A DNA stretch of 64,000 nucleotides from Hsuehochloa calcarea (taxonomy: Eukaryota > Streptophyta > Magnoliopsida > Poales > Poaceae). Where the stretch lies: NCBI GenBank assembly GCA_036346395.1, contig CM070603.1:26569045-26633044 (forward strand), written 5' to 3'. Shown here one piece after another: positions 24,506-35,648 of the stretch. The notes under the pieces are model-generated. The model was not told the origin of the DNA, made no database searches, and was given only the letters and a program-made list of their open reading frames with translations. The translations under genes and the position numbers were made by a program. Position 1 is the first letter of the stretch, and each line of letters starts with the position of its first letter.

Positions 24506-25547
24506 CCTTTGCAAGTTTGAATTTTGGACTATATTAGTCCCGTTAGACCACTGAAATTCCTAAAGTAGCCTTCCGTAGCCTCAAAATTTTAATTTTAACC
24601 CCCTCATACCGCCTGCTGCCGTGGGGGACAGCAGGAGCTGAGGTGCTGCCATCGTTTATGGCAACACCTTGCCAAACAATACGTTAAAAAAGGAAAAAAA
24701 TAAAAAAAATCAGAAAATTGTAAAAAAAATAGAACATGAAAAGATTTACTAAAAAATGTGAATTTAATTGAAGATTATTTTATTCTTTTTAAATTATTTT
24801 TTATTTTCTAAAATATCCAATTAAGCTCTAATTAATCCAATAAAATACAAATGATTTATTATATTTTTTGAAGCTTTAAATTTTTTGAAAAATGGGAAAA
24901 CTGAAAAGAAATAATATCTTAGTCGCTAATGTTCTTGATCACATTACTTCTGTATGGTGGAGTTAAAGTAAATTACTTTGTGAAGCTTGTACATAATGCA
25001 ATTGAAGGGGCTGAGAACACTCGTTGTGATTATGAAGATGTCCTAAAACATGGAGGAATAGCCGTTGGTGCGAATGGTTATTTTTAGAATTCCACTAGAA
25101 GAGGCATACTTGCGATATATGTTTGCTTTGATGGCTCAGCGGAGGAACGAAACGGGAACTATATTAGAGTCCGCGAATAGAAGCAGGGGCGCGCATGCAG
25201 TAGGAATGTGATCCCATTCCGTCCGCGACCAAGATTTTTTTTTCAATTTTCTTGTTTTTCAGAGTTTTTTGAAAGCTTCAAAAAAAATAGAATAAACCAT
25301 TTGTATTTTATTAAATTAATTAGAGCTTAATTCAAAATTTTAGAAAACAAAAAATAATTTAAATGAATAAAATAATCTTCAATTAAATTAAAAAAAATTA
25401 GTAAATATTTTCATGACCACAGCAGCACCTTGCTGCTGCCATCGGACAACAGCACCTCAGCTCGAAAATTAGAATTTTAAAGCTACAAAAACTACTTTAC
25501 AAATTTTTTAACATAGTCCAATTCCCAAATTTCATGCAAGTTTGGCT
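24506..25547. mobile_element. Large fold-back element with about 300-400 bp inverted arms upstream of the receptor pseudokinase
   Basis: The left arm (about 24,506-24,920) and right arm (about 25,225-25,547) are inverted copies with mismatches and small indels. Shared blocks include TTTAATTGAAGATTATTTTA, TTAAGCTCTAATTAAT, AGCTGAGGTGCTG and the outer GCAAGTTTG end. The central 300 bp hold unrelated DNA, including a short coding-like fragment. There is no transposase. The outer end lies about 180 bp before the start codon at 25,726, so it probably overlaps the promoter. The arms are long enough to make hairpin RNA if transcribed. Confidence 0.75.
24955..25087 (+). pseudogene. Captured gene fragment, possibly from 6-phosphogluconate dehydrogenase
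   Basis: In the loop of the fold-back element one frame reads NYFVKLVHNAIEGAEN followed by a Tyr-Glu-Asp-Val-Leu-Lys segment and then a stop. The spacing of FVK.VHN.IE and the later Y..VLK is that of the substrate-binding region of 6-phosphogluconate dehydrogenase (FVKMVHNGIEYGD type). The fragment is about 40 codons, lacks start and flanking exons, and could be a chance resemblance. Confidence 0.3.
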
Positions 25548-25725
25548 GCCAAGCACCCTCGCGCTCCTCCTCGTCCATGGTCACTTACCGACCTCACACG
25601 CTCACGGTTTTCTTCCTCCCCCAATGACCTACTAAACTCTCTCCGCCTCTCTCTCTCTCCAAAGTTTCGCCATTGCGCCATTCCTACCTCGCTTCTCAGC
25701 CATCGTCACAGTTCGTCACAGCACA

Positions 25726-28700
25726 ATGGCTTCTTCCTCCTTACACAAGCCTGGCACTCTGCTTCTGCTCCTCCTCTGTATTTCCAGCGTGGTGAATTCC
25801 CAGACGCTCGCGTCCTCGCAGGCCAAGACGCTCCTCCGGGTGCGCCGCCTGCTCGGCTACCCGTCCGCGCTCGCGGCCCTCCCCACGGCCCCCGACCCCT
25901 GCGCGCTGCCGCCCACGCCGGTGCTCACAGTCGCCTGCGCTGGGGGGCAGGTCACGGCCCTCTCCGTGCTCGGCGACCGCGAGCCCGACCCGGCGTGGCG
26001 CACCGCGCTGCCCTCCAACTTCTCCGCCGATGCGCTCTTCACCACGCTCACCAGGCTCCCGGCGCTGACGCGACTCTCGCTCGTCGCGCTCGGCGTCTGG
26101 GGCGCGCTCCCGGGCGCCAAGCTCCGCCGGCTCCAGGCGCTGAAGGCACTCAACCTCAGCTCCAACTACCTCTACGGCGCCGTCCCCGAGCAGGTCTCGC
26201 GCATGTACTCGCTGCAGAGCCTCGTTCTGTCCAGGAACTACCTCAACGGCACCGTGACGTCCCTGTCCGGGCTCGCGTTCCTCGAGGAGTTCGACGTGGT
26301 GCGGAACAGGCTCGGCCCGGCGTTCCCGGAGGTGGGGAAGTTGGTGGTGAGGCTGGTCCTGGCCGACAACAACTTCACCGGGGAGATTCCGGCGGAGGTG
26401 GCCACGCTGGGCCAGCTCCAGTTCTTGGACGTGTCCGGGAACCGGTTCCAGGGGTGGATCCCGTCCTCCATCTTCGCGCTCCCCGCGCTGCGGTACATCA
26501 ACCTGTCGCGCAACCAATTCGCCGGGCAGCTTCCGGCGACCACGGCCTGCGCGGAGGCGCTGGAGTTCGTCGACGTCTCGGCCAACCTGCTCACCGGGGT
26601 GCGCCCGGCGTGCATGAGCTCCAACTCGTCGGCGCGCACGGTTCTCGACGCGGGCAATTGCTTCGCCGACGCGAAGCTGCAGCACCCGAGCACGTACTGC
26701 AACCCCGGGGCGCTGGTCGCCGTGCTGCCGCCGCCGCAGGGGAACGAAGGAATGCAGGGCAGGGGAAAGGGCGGTGAGGTGGGGATGGTTCTTGGCATTG
26801 TCGGCGGCGTTGTGGGTGGTGCATTGCTGATTGCGCTGGTGATGGTGGTGGTTCTGAGGAGGGCGAGGACGCAGCATCCGGAGGTGAACGTCTTGCGCAA
26901 GTCGCCGGTGGCGACGCCGGCGAAGAAGGGGGACGGCGGGAAGGCCCCAGCTAAAGTGACCCAGAGGATTATTATTACTCCTGCCGATATGAGTAAGAGG
27001 ATAAATGCATTTGCATAATTTCATTGCTTTATTTATTTCATTTTTTTTTTGTTATGTGCTTAAATTAGCAGCATGTTCTTAGCCAGTTCATTAAAGAAGG
27101 CAACACATGATTATGGGCAACAAATTAGAAATGAATGAGTAATCTATGATTGGTGGTACAAAGGGGACAGAGAGAATTGAAGTAGTAGTTTTGAAGACCT
27201 GTTGCTTTAATTTATGTCCTGCGTTTTTTTTTGTGTGAATAAAGTCTACTCACTTTAGTCAAATAATTGGGAAGCTTTGCGTGAGTTTAGTCTGGATCTT
27301 GCTTAGAGACTTGAATTTGAACATGGGATGGATCTTTATTCCTTACTTCAAAGAAGACTTTGAGAAAGCAAAAGCTGCAAAGTCAATCAACCCGAAAGGG
27401 AAAATAAGAAAACAATGAGCAATGGCCTAGTGATCTGTAAACAATTTGCCGGATAATATGCCAGACATGATATCCATTTTCACAGGGCATTCGTCACAAT
27501 CTGCAAGGGTGAATACATTGGAAGTCCCATCGTGCCGTGTGTACAAGCTGGAGGAGCTCCAAGAAGCAACCAACAACTTTGCTTCCTCCAACTTGATCAA
27601 GAGTAGTCCTCTTGCACAGGTATGCAGATGCAGTAATGGAATACTTTTAGCTTCAATGGAAGTGAAAAATACTAAATAGACAAACAAACGGTTGCGATGG
27701 ACCTAGAAACGAGGCACTGTATTAATATGTGAACAATATCACATGTATTGTAGTGACTCATGCACAGTACTACCTCCCCGCAACTATTAGAAAAGATTTA
27801 TTATTTAGAAATCTATCTATTAGTTGTTTGGTATTATCTATTAGCTAAGTAAGTTATTATTAAATTGAATTATCAGAGATAAATTTTCTTATAGATTTTT
27901 TCTTAGAGGTCAAGTCAGGTGTCTCTGTAAAAGGGATAACATATATCCATTATCAATCAAACAAAAAATAAACAAAATTAGTCTCTAAACGGTTGGATAA
28001 AGATCAAAGTCTCCTTAAATCTCGACCGAGCTTGGAGAGCGACCCCTCGCCTCTCTAGCAGTCTCAGAGCCTTGCTACTTTGACAGGAAAGAGCCCTGCC
28101 GACGGTTAGAATAGAGTGACTGCCCTACTTTCAGTCCTCGGACCCGTACTCAACCAACGACCACAACAATATTCTACTGCTCATATTAAATGATTTACTT
28201 GCTTTGAAGAATGGTTGTGCACTTCAGAAGTTCAGCACACAGTTAATATGCCATGCACATTTCTCTTCCTTCAGTTTGTCTTTGTAAAGTTTATGTTAAA
28301 CATATTGAGCTCCACTAGTATTCAAATGGGATCTTGTCAAATGGTCCACTGAAACATCTCCATTCATAGTAGGGTACAACTGTGGACTGCCAAATGCCAT
28401 TTATTGTCCTGTTGTGTTAGTTGCATTTGGTTCACCACTTTATACATTTGATAAATAAAGAAATTGCATCTTAAAAATTAAAATAACAAAGGCTTTGTAT
28501 TATTGGGGACTTAACAACCTTGCATGTCTTCGAGAAAACAACCTTGCAATTTGGGACTTTCATACCCCTAATTAGTTTACATAATAGCAATTGCTTTCAT
28601 TTTATAACTAACAATATAATATAAGTATTCATATGGAGGCAATTTTGAGTCCTTATAATTAGGATTAATAAGACCCTTTTCCTTGATAGTTAGGAGAATT

Positions 28701-30899
28701 TATCAGCCTCTAAATGAACTTGAGCCGCAAACATCAGTTGCTTTTATTGTGCATCAGACATCTGCTGTCACACCTTTGGCATCTTTTTCAATCAAGTGAA
28801 GTTGCAACTTTAATGATTTATGGCTATTTATTCATTCTCTTCTGAGTACTATACCACTCTTATTTCTAGCAAATTTCAGCCATGGCCTTACTTTCAGTAC
28901 AGCTTTCTGCTAGAAAATTTTGTCGAAACTAATTGTCCTTTAATTGTGCCCCATGCTCCTTCCTGCTTATAGCATTACAATGGCCAGCTTCAAGATGGTT
29001 CTAGAGTCTTGGTGAGATGTCTCAGACTAAAGCTGAAGTATTCTCCTCAGAGCCTGGCCCAATACATGGAGATAATCTCTAAACTTCGCCACCGCCATTT
29101 GGTTAGCATCATTGGTCATTGCATTGTCAATGATCAGGAGAATCCTACTATTGCTAGCTCTGTATACCTCATTTCTGAATGTGTAACAAATGGATCTCTA
29201 AGAAGCCATCTTACTGGTAATTATAGTCGAGTACATCCCTTGTACCATTCTATAACTAACTATCTGCAAGATATCTGAATTTACCCTTTGACTGACTTTA
29301 CAGAGTGGAGGAAGCGTGAAATGCTGAAATGGCCGCAACGGGTTTCTGCTGCCATTGGTGTTGCGAGAGGGATTCAGTTCTTGCACAATGTGACTGCTCC
29401 AGGAATTGTACAGAGTGATCTCAGCATAGAAAATATTCTGTTGGACAAGACCCTCACTTCGAAAATCAGTGGTTTTAATCTCCCAATGATATCGACTAGC
29501 AAGAATGGCAAGGTAAGTTCAAATGATTAATGAAGTTCCTCACTTGCCTACCTGACAGCAAAGCTGTAACCGCTCTTATCTTTCAGATATTCTCAGAAAC
29601 CCCTTTCGCTGTCAACGAAGAAAGCGAGCTTGGAAGGTATGGTGTCATTGCAGAAAGAAAGTGGCATTTCCACTTAATAAACAGATATGAATCTAATGAT
29701 CCGAGTGTTAATCTTCTTACCCTGTAAACTAATATGATTATGATTCTTTCTGCCCCCAGTGCTCAAAGTGCAGAACAAGGGGACAAGGATGGCATATACC
29801 AGTTCGGTCTAATTCTTCTGGAACTGATCACGGGAAAACCAACAGAATCACAAAGAGAACTGGACTCGCTTAAAGCTCAGGTAAATCTCAAGCTTCATAT
29901 TCACATCACTGGTGGCTGCTAATGGACTTGGATCGGACCAACGCAAAATTCCATATGGACTGGATCATTTTGGATTGCAATGGTTTGGACCAGACTTGGG
30001 TCAGGCCCGGGCCTTACCATTTTGTACGAAGTGCTTAGGCCGGTGGTACCTCGCCATTTCTCGCCACGAGCCTCTCCCCCACCGGCGGCCTCTTCCCCAC
30101 CGGCCGGCACCCCAGCTCTCCCCCACCGGCGGCCTCTTCCCCACCGCCCCCATTGTCCCTCACTGGCCGGCACCCCAGCTCTCCCCCACCGCCCGCTGCC
30201 CCTCGCCGCCGCCGCCGCCGCCATGACCAGATCCGGCTAGATCCAAGCCGTGGCTGCCTCCTCCTTTCCCTCTATGGCCAGATCTGGCTGTGGCAACGCG
30301 AGGAGGCGGCATTCGGGCGGAGCGGCTGCATAGGCTTCCCGATCCGGTGCGGCTGCGAGGCAATGGCTAACTCGGGCGGTGGCGGAGGAGGGCGAGCCGA
30401 CACCGCCTTCAGCGGCGGGTCGTCGCCCCCCCACCCCCAAGTCTTTTTTGGGCTTGGATTGGACATAGGCTTCTCTAATTAGGCTTGGACTGGATTGGAT
30501 AATTTAGGGCTTGGATCAGGCTTGTGTTGGGCTTTGGCCCATTAGCAGCCCTTACTGGCACCACAAGGAGTTACACAAGGAAAAACTTGAAACATTCGAT
30601 CTCTCTTAACAAAACTACGATTCTAAATTTTGCCTCCTCCTGTGGGTTCGCAGCTAAGCGAGGCCCTGGCTGAAGACCCAGACATGCTGAAAGACATGGC
30701 CGACCCGACGATCCGCGGCACGTTTGCCGTGGATTCTCTGAGTACGGTGGCGGAGATAGCCCTCAACTGCACGGCCAGCGACCCGAACGACCGGCCCTCC
30801 ATTGACGACGTCCTCTGGAACCTGCAGTACTCCATGCAGGTGCAGGACGGGTGGGCGAGCAGCGAGAGCCTAAGCTTGAGCATCAAATCGCAGGCTTGA
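25726..30899 (+). CDS. Leucine-rich-repeat receptor-like pseudokinase (LRR-VI type), seven exons
   Basis: Exons: 25,726-26,992; 27,486-27,619; 28,973-29,216; 29,304-29,512; 29,587-29,636; 29,760-29,880; 30,654-30,899. All introns are GT-AG and the phases join to a 756-residue frame. Residues 1-25 are a signal peptide. About 60-320 hold leucine-rich repeats (LNLSSNYLYGAVP, LADNNFTGEIP and LNLS/INLS-type units). About 352-377 form the membrane helix. The kinase-like domain starts near 440. Catalytic residues are lost: the beta3 Lys position is Arg482, HRD is QSD (585-587), the catalytic-loop Lys is Ser589 and the DFG Asp is Gly605, whereas Asn592 remains. The layout matches the family of Arabidopsis 'probable inactive' LRR kinases such as At3g03770, so it should be a membrane-bound signalling partner that does not phosphorylate. 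The long single-exon frame at 25,542-26,777 is a shadow. The gene is convergent with PABP. Confidence 0.9.
29913..30550. mobile_element. Non-autonomous terminal-inverted-repeat element in intron 6 of the pseudokinase gene
   Basis: The ends are inverted copies: TGGCTGCTAATGG at 29,913 and CCATTAGCAGCC ending 30,550. Further inward they share the words GGACTTGGATC and GGCTTGGATC. The flanks ATCACTGG (29,905-29,912) and CTTACTGG (30,551-30,558) agree at six of eight bases, which would fit an aged hAT-type 8-bp duplication. The interior is very GC-rich, with a duplicated CCCCACCGGCGGCCTCTTCC block and a GCC run near 30,205, unlike the surrounding intron. It lies wholly inside the intron (29,881-30,653), so the coding frame is untouched. 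Confidence 0.55.
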
Positions 30900-31564
30900 A
30901 CACAAGGATGCAATGCTTTTGTATCGACGCATCTTCACCTTGTGTCTTGTTTCCTAGTTGGATTGGCGTTTGTTGTGAAAGAGAGGGGTAAATGTTGCGC
31001 GTTTCCCGGTATATAGCAGTGGTTTTTTAACCCCTTTTTGTTTTGGGTTCAAAGCTGTAAAACTCTAGCGCTATTAAGTCACACCATTAGACCACTATTA
31101 GCTTATGCTGATCATGGAACAGAATCTGCAGCTCTGCCAGAGGAAAGAGGCTGCTGAGCTTAGTGCCCAGAGCGCTGGAAGAGGTTGGAATGATCGAAGA
31201 GGCTGTCAAGTTGTATAAAATTGCATCCTGAAGGACCTAAACATTGGGGGAAATGCATTTGCAATGTAATGTACGGCTTTAGGAAGAAATAGCCAGCGAA
31301 CACAACGACATAACAAAAATAAACCTTTGACAGAAAATATCCGGAAGATTCAAGGATCCATTAAAACATCCTAACCATCAGCAGAAAATAGCTCGTCATC
31401 ATTGAAAAAACTACAAAAAAAAAAAAAGCACAACCATAGACATCAATCCAATAAATCTGCACAACCAGGTACCAGAGAGTATAAAGATACTAGGCATGTA
31501 CAAAGCAGCCGAAAAAGTCGCCACTCCGAAATAGTCTTATGACCAGAATCCATTCACCCATCGC
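30900..31564. other. Convergent 3' regions of the pseudokinase and PABP genes
   Basis: About 665 bp between the two stop codons (TGA at 30,897-30,899 on plus, TAA at 31,565-31,567 on minus). It should hold both 3' untranslated regions. No canonical AATAAA was found in the expected position on either strand, and no other gene is visible. Confidence 0.6.
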
Positions 31565-32582
31565 TTAGGCACCCGAGGACGACGGTGCAGCAAGGTCTGC
31601 GTCGCCAGAGTCTCCTGCTTTCCTCCGCCACAGAGCATCCATGGCTTCACCAACTTTGTCCCGGAGATCTTCTGCAGACTCAATCAGGTTAAGGACGTCG
31701 GTCTTGTCCAGCTCAAGCAGCATTCCCGTCACCTTGCCAGCGTTCTCCCGATCGAGTCGTTCAACCAGCGGGTACAGCTTGTTGCCCAGAATCTGCAAAC
31801 CAGAGAGAGAAAAAATAGCACATAGTAATTTGCGAACATTTTCGAGCGCGGAAAGTATAGTCATCCGTACTGCTCGCATAGTAATTTGCGAACATTTTCG
31901 AGCGCGGAAAGTATAGTCATCCGTACTGCTCGTTGCTGGTCGGGGTCAGCAGAAGCTAAAACAGTAGGAGGATTGCTGCTTGCAATAGATGTTGGAGTAC
32001 GGACAGCGGCATCCATTTGTACGACGTGGTTGACATCTTGTTGCAAAGGCACCATGGGACTCGAGAAGCTCCGAGGCAGCATTGCAGGGTAATTAACCCC
32101 ATTCCTGGCATTTGGCATGTGCCTGACGCTATGGCTGGCATTTGGGAGAATCATCTGCGTAGTAACAGCATGAGATGTCAGGTGAAGTGAATCCCATTTA
32201 AGGTGCCCTGGCTAAGAGGTGGTGACCGATAAAAAGCTGTCCAAGAAGCAGGAATGATTCCACGTAGACGTAATTAATCATAACTAAACATTTAATGCTT
32301 CAATGCTCCAATTAGCAGAAGGAATTAGAATAATTAATTTTCCTTTGGTGCAGCAATCTGGACATCACATGACTGGATGCGGGGTACTTTGTCAGATCAT
32401 GTGTGTTTTGAGGATTGAAACTAAACAAAAAAATGGAACGTAAGATGCTACTCGTTAAACAAAAATACCTGCTGCTGTTGATGCATTTCTCGAGCCATTC
32501 CTCCATGCCGAGCACCCGCCCTCTGGCCAGGGTGCCTTGATCTCTGCATGTTGTACGGTATCATCATGTTGGGGGCACCATG
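31565..32582 (-). pseudogene. PABP: PABP second part of exon 5, exon 6 and exon 7 with MLLE domain
   Basis: After the CACTA, exon 5 continues with the second CAT copy of the target duplication, then GAPNMMIPYNMQRS and REMHQQQQ up to the donor at 32,468. Exon 6 (31,927-32,154) is the Met/Pro/Gln-rich linker ending ASADPDQQRA. Exon 7 (31,565-31,792) encodes the MLLE (PABC) domain, with LGNKLYPLVERL and the signature KVTGMLLELD, which binds PAM2-motif partners, then a Ser/Gly tail and TAA. All junction phases are zero. Removing the CACTA and one CAT would restore the reading frame across exon 5. Confidence 0.88.
31821..31932 (-). repeat. 56-bp tandem duplication spanning a PABP splice donor
   Basis: The 56-bp unit at 31,821-31,876 is repeated exactly at 31,877-31,932. 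It contains the end of exon 6 (CGAGCA) and the donor GTACGG, so two identical donors lie 56 bp apart. Use of the upstream one gives the normal DPDQQRA-ILGNKL join. Use of the other adds 56 nt and shifts the frame. Confidence 0.9.
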
Positions 32583-32597
32583 CACTACTGGATTCCG

Positions 32598-33022
32598 GCT
32601 CTTTGCCGAGTGCCTCAGGCACTGGGCAAAGGCTCCTTTGCACTCGGCAAAAGTTTTGCCGAGTGCGACACTCGGCAAAAAGCACTCGAAAAAAAATTTA
32701 TCGGCGAAGCAACCTTTGCCGAGTGCCTTTTTTCGGGCACTCGGTAAAGGCTTTGCCGAGTGCCGAGTCAGCACTCGGCAAAGAAAAGGCACAGTCACGG
32801 CGCCGGCCCCGTTGACGGCCGCTTTGCCGAGTGCCAACCCGGCCGACACTCGGCAAAGATTTTTAAATTTTTTTTTTGAAAATTTCTTTGCCGAGAGTCG
32901 GATGGCTGGCACTCGGCAAAGCTGGAAAACTGGGGTTTCAGGCGCCCATATTCAGCTTTTTGCCGAGTGCCATGACCATGGCACTCGGCAAAGGGGTCCT
33001 TTGCCGAGTGTTGCACTCGGCA
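32598..33022. repeat. Left subterminal repeats of the exon-5 CACTA
   Basis: At least twelve copies of TTTGCCGAGTGC or its inverse GCACTCGGCAAA in both orientations, some as back-to-back palindromes (for example TTTGCCGAGTGTTGCACTCGGCAAA near 32,999). In CACTA elements such motifs are the binding sites for the TNPA/TNP1-class protein. Confidence 0.9.
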
Positions 33023-33412
33023 AAGTGACCCAAAACTGCGTTTTTTATTTATTTTTTACATTCCATCACGACAAACAAATCCATCCAAACATATATCACA
33101 TCCATCACATATATATCTCATCCATCACATATTTATCACATCCATCACATATATAACAATAAGTGCTCAAGTCCATCCAAACAAATCCACAAGTTCATCA
33201 CAGTCGACAAGTGCATCACAAGTATATCACAAGTCCATCACCAAGTGAACAACAAATGAAAATACAACTACCATTCATCTCGAAGGTGGCCACTGCGACT
33301 GTGGTGAAGGAAAAGCTCCATCATTCGAGGCGCATGAGGTAGATTATTGAACCCGCCATTGAGGTGCACAAAGGAGAAGAGATTGCATGTGAGACAAGAT
33401 TACATTAGATAC

Positions 33413-35485
33413 CTAATCTAGGAAGGTAGAGGTCATACAAGCAAAGCACAAGCGAAAGCAAAAAACTTTCATACTCACAGGAGTAGCTGCAGCTGCAGGA
33501 CGCGGAGGCGGAGGTGGAGCCAACAGCCCAGCTGGCACAGCAAAGCCCGTATGTTGCCCAAGACCTTGTAGGAACTCCGTAATGTCCGCCACCGTCTGGG
33601 CTCGCCGCTCGGCCTGCTCGGCCTCCAGCTGGGCCGACATCCTCTGCTGCTCGGCCTCCAGCTCCTGACGTTGCCTCATTTCTTGTTCCAGCCGGGCCTG
33701 CAATATTTCACTCCAATGTTTCAGTAATGCAAAGCTAATAAAGGTGTGTAAAGATCAATGTACGACGAGTAAAACAGGAATAACCTCGAGTGCGTCGACC
33801 GGTCTTTGTCAGGTGATGGCCTGTGTCGGGCGTATGGTCGGGCTCTCGCTCGTGCTCGTGCTTCTGGATCCGGGAGAGAGATGGAGTAGAGGCCGTGTCG
33901 ATGAGGCCGTCGCCAAGCGTAACCGCCCATGCTTCTTGCCTTGTCCCACCCTCATGACGATCTCTCCATCAAAGTCCTGGGTGCTCGGATCATGGTCTGG
34001 CCCATGGACCGACCTTGCCGCCGACGTGTACTCACTGATGCGGGTGTGGACGCTCGGGTTCGTGTACGCCTGGGGCGGGTCCTCCAGGTTGAAGGAGACG
34101 TCGGACGTCGCCTTGCCCTTGTGGGCCATACACCATGCTTGGAAGTCCGAGCAAGGCTGGCCACTATGTGACGCCGACTGCGAGAAAGACAGCAAGATAA
34201 TTAGAAATCAGGAAGAATTGAGCGTCACAATAGATAAATGAATTCGTGTACCCATGCTTGTTTGTATGCGGAGAGGTCGCGTGCGCTTTGATGGTGTCTT
34301 GGACCTTGCATCATCAAGCGACGGGCCCGCATCACTTGTGCATCCGGAGATACTCCTCCGTGAACCACTTGTCCACGATCATCGCCCAGCACTCGGGATA
34401 CGATTGGCACCACCAGGGAATCATCTACATGTCATCAAGTATTTGACATATAAGAAGATCAAATTAAACATACTTAATCTCAAAACGAATCAATATTAAT
34501 GTTCTTCATCTACCTCAAGGTACTGGTCCCGGGTCAGCGTCATGTTTCTTGCGTCTTTCTTGGTGACCTTCTCTCCAAGCTTCACCCGTGGTAGGTTACG
34601 ATGGCTGGATGCGCACCTCGTGATGCATGTCGGTGATGAGTTTTTACTGTGCTTTGGTAGCCACCTGGTCCGCCCTGGCCTCAAATCCCTCATCGCATCT
34701 GAAATAAGTCTGCATACAAACGCGATGTATCCATTCATTATTTCAAGAAAAGTCCAATGAATGCGATGTATTGAGCAATGTTGTGCGAGGGAGACTTACC
34801 CAAAACTCCGCCTTCACCGCGCCGCCTTGTTGGGGTACTCCGCGCCGGGCCGACGGCGTAGTGGTCAAACGAGTAGGCGGCTCCGTCTTCCGCCAGACGT
34901 GACAATGCCGGGTAGTGTTGCTCGCACGAAGACCCAGATGCCATTGGCGGGCGTGCGCTACCACCTGACACAACCACCCAGTTCCTGCACAAGTGATTAA
35001 GAAAAATTATTAGTTTCTCTTTTTTTTCAACATATCATATGAAGTAGTGGTGACAACATCTAAAGTTACTTACTTTTGCCCTTCGGGGCGAATCATCAAG
35101 GCCGGTGAGGATGCGAGAACACGAGGAGGCTCGCGGGACCTCGCAAGTAGACACTCGAAGAGGAAGAGGAGGAAGCGGAACCCGTGCCTACCGCCTCGTC
35201 GTCGTCCTCGTCGCGCCCCTCCTCCTCGCCGTCTGCCGAACCAGCTCCTCGTCCAACTCGTCCCACGGGCGCCACCTCCTCCTCGCTGTCACGAACCAGC
35301 TCCTCGTCCAACTCGTCCACGGCGCCACTGCTCCTCCAAAGACTCCTCACGTGGCGTGGGAGGATCGGCCCCCTCCCGTGGCCGGCGGTCCTCTTCCTCC
35401 TCCTCTGTCCGACCCTCCGCGCCTCCTCCGCGGTCGTGGTGGTCTCAGTAAGCGAGGACACGTCCCTACGACGGTCGCCCGCCAT
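33413..35485 (-). pseudogene. TNP1/Transposase_24-like gene of the exon-5 CACTA
   Basis: Minus-strand pieces: 35,485-35,096 is an Arg-rich then acidic/Ser-rich N-terminus. A piece at about 34,738-34,496 includes a PRVKLGEKVTKKDARN-type segment. A piece at about 34,195-33,809 has the CSDFQAWCMAHKGK and EDPPQAYTNPSVHTRISEYT pattern typical of plant CACTA TNP1/Transposase_24 proteins. The piece at 33,703-33,413 is a Gln/Glu/Arg coiled-coil (RQELEAEQQRMSAQLEAEQ) followed by a Pro-run. Exon joins were not resolved. This class binds the subterminal repeats. Confidence 0.6.
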
Positions 35486-35528
35486 CTTTGGTCACTCACC
35501 TGCAATTAAAAAGAATAAGCAAGACGTA

Positions 35529-35648
35529 ATTAGAAATAGATGCAAAATGAACAAAACATAATTACAAAAAACATAGTAATACATGTATTAGAAATAGATG
35601 CAAAATGAACAAAACATAATTACAAAAAACATAGTATTACATGTATTA
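35529..35648. repeat. 60-bp tandem duplication inside the CACTA
   Basis: The unit ATTAGAAATAGATGCAAAAT... ending TACATGT occurs twice in tandem with one visible base change (TAATAC/TATTAC), between the two transposon genes. Confidence 0.85.

Noticed and set aside
25542..26777. 411-residue plus-strand open frame overlapping the kinase first exon
   Set aside because: It is the second frame of a GC-rich exon: Arg/Pro/Ala-rich, no domain, while the 25,726 frame has signal peptide, LRRs and a membrane helix.
25741..27024. 427-residue minus-strand open frame
   Set aside because: Antisense shadow of the LRR exon; Arg/Gly/Glu-rich low complexity with no domain.
35105..35561. Pro/Ser-rich plus-strand frames
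   Set aside because: Antisense of the acidic/Ser-rich N-terminus of the CACTA TNP1-like gene.
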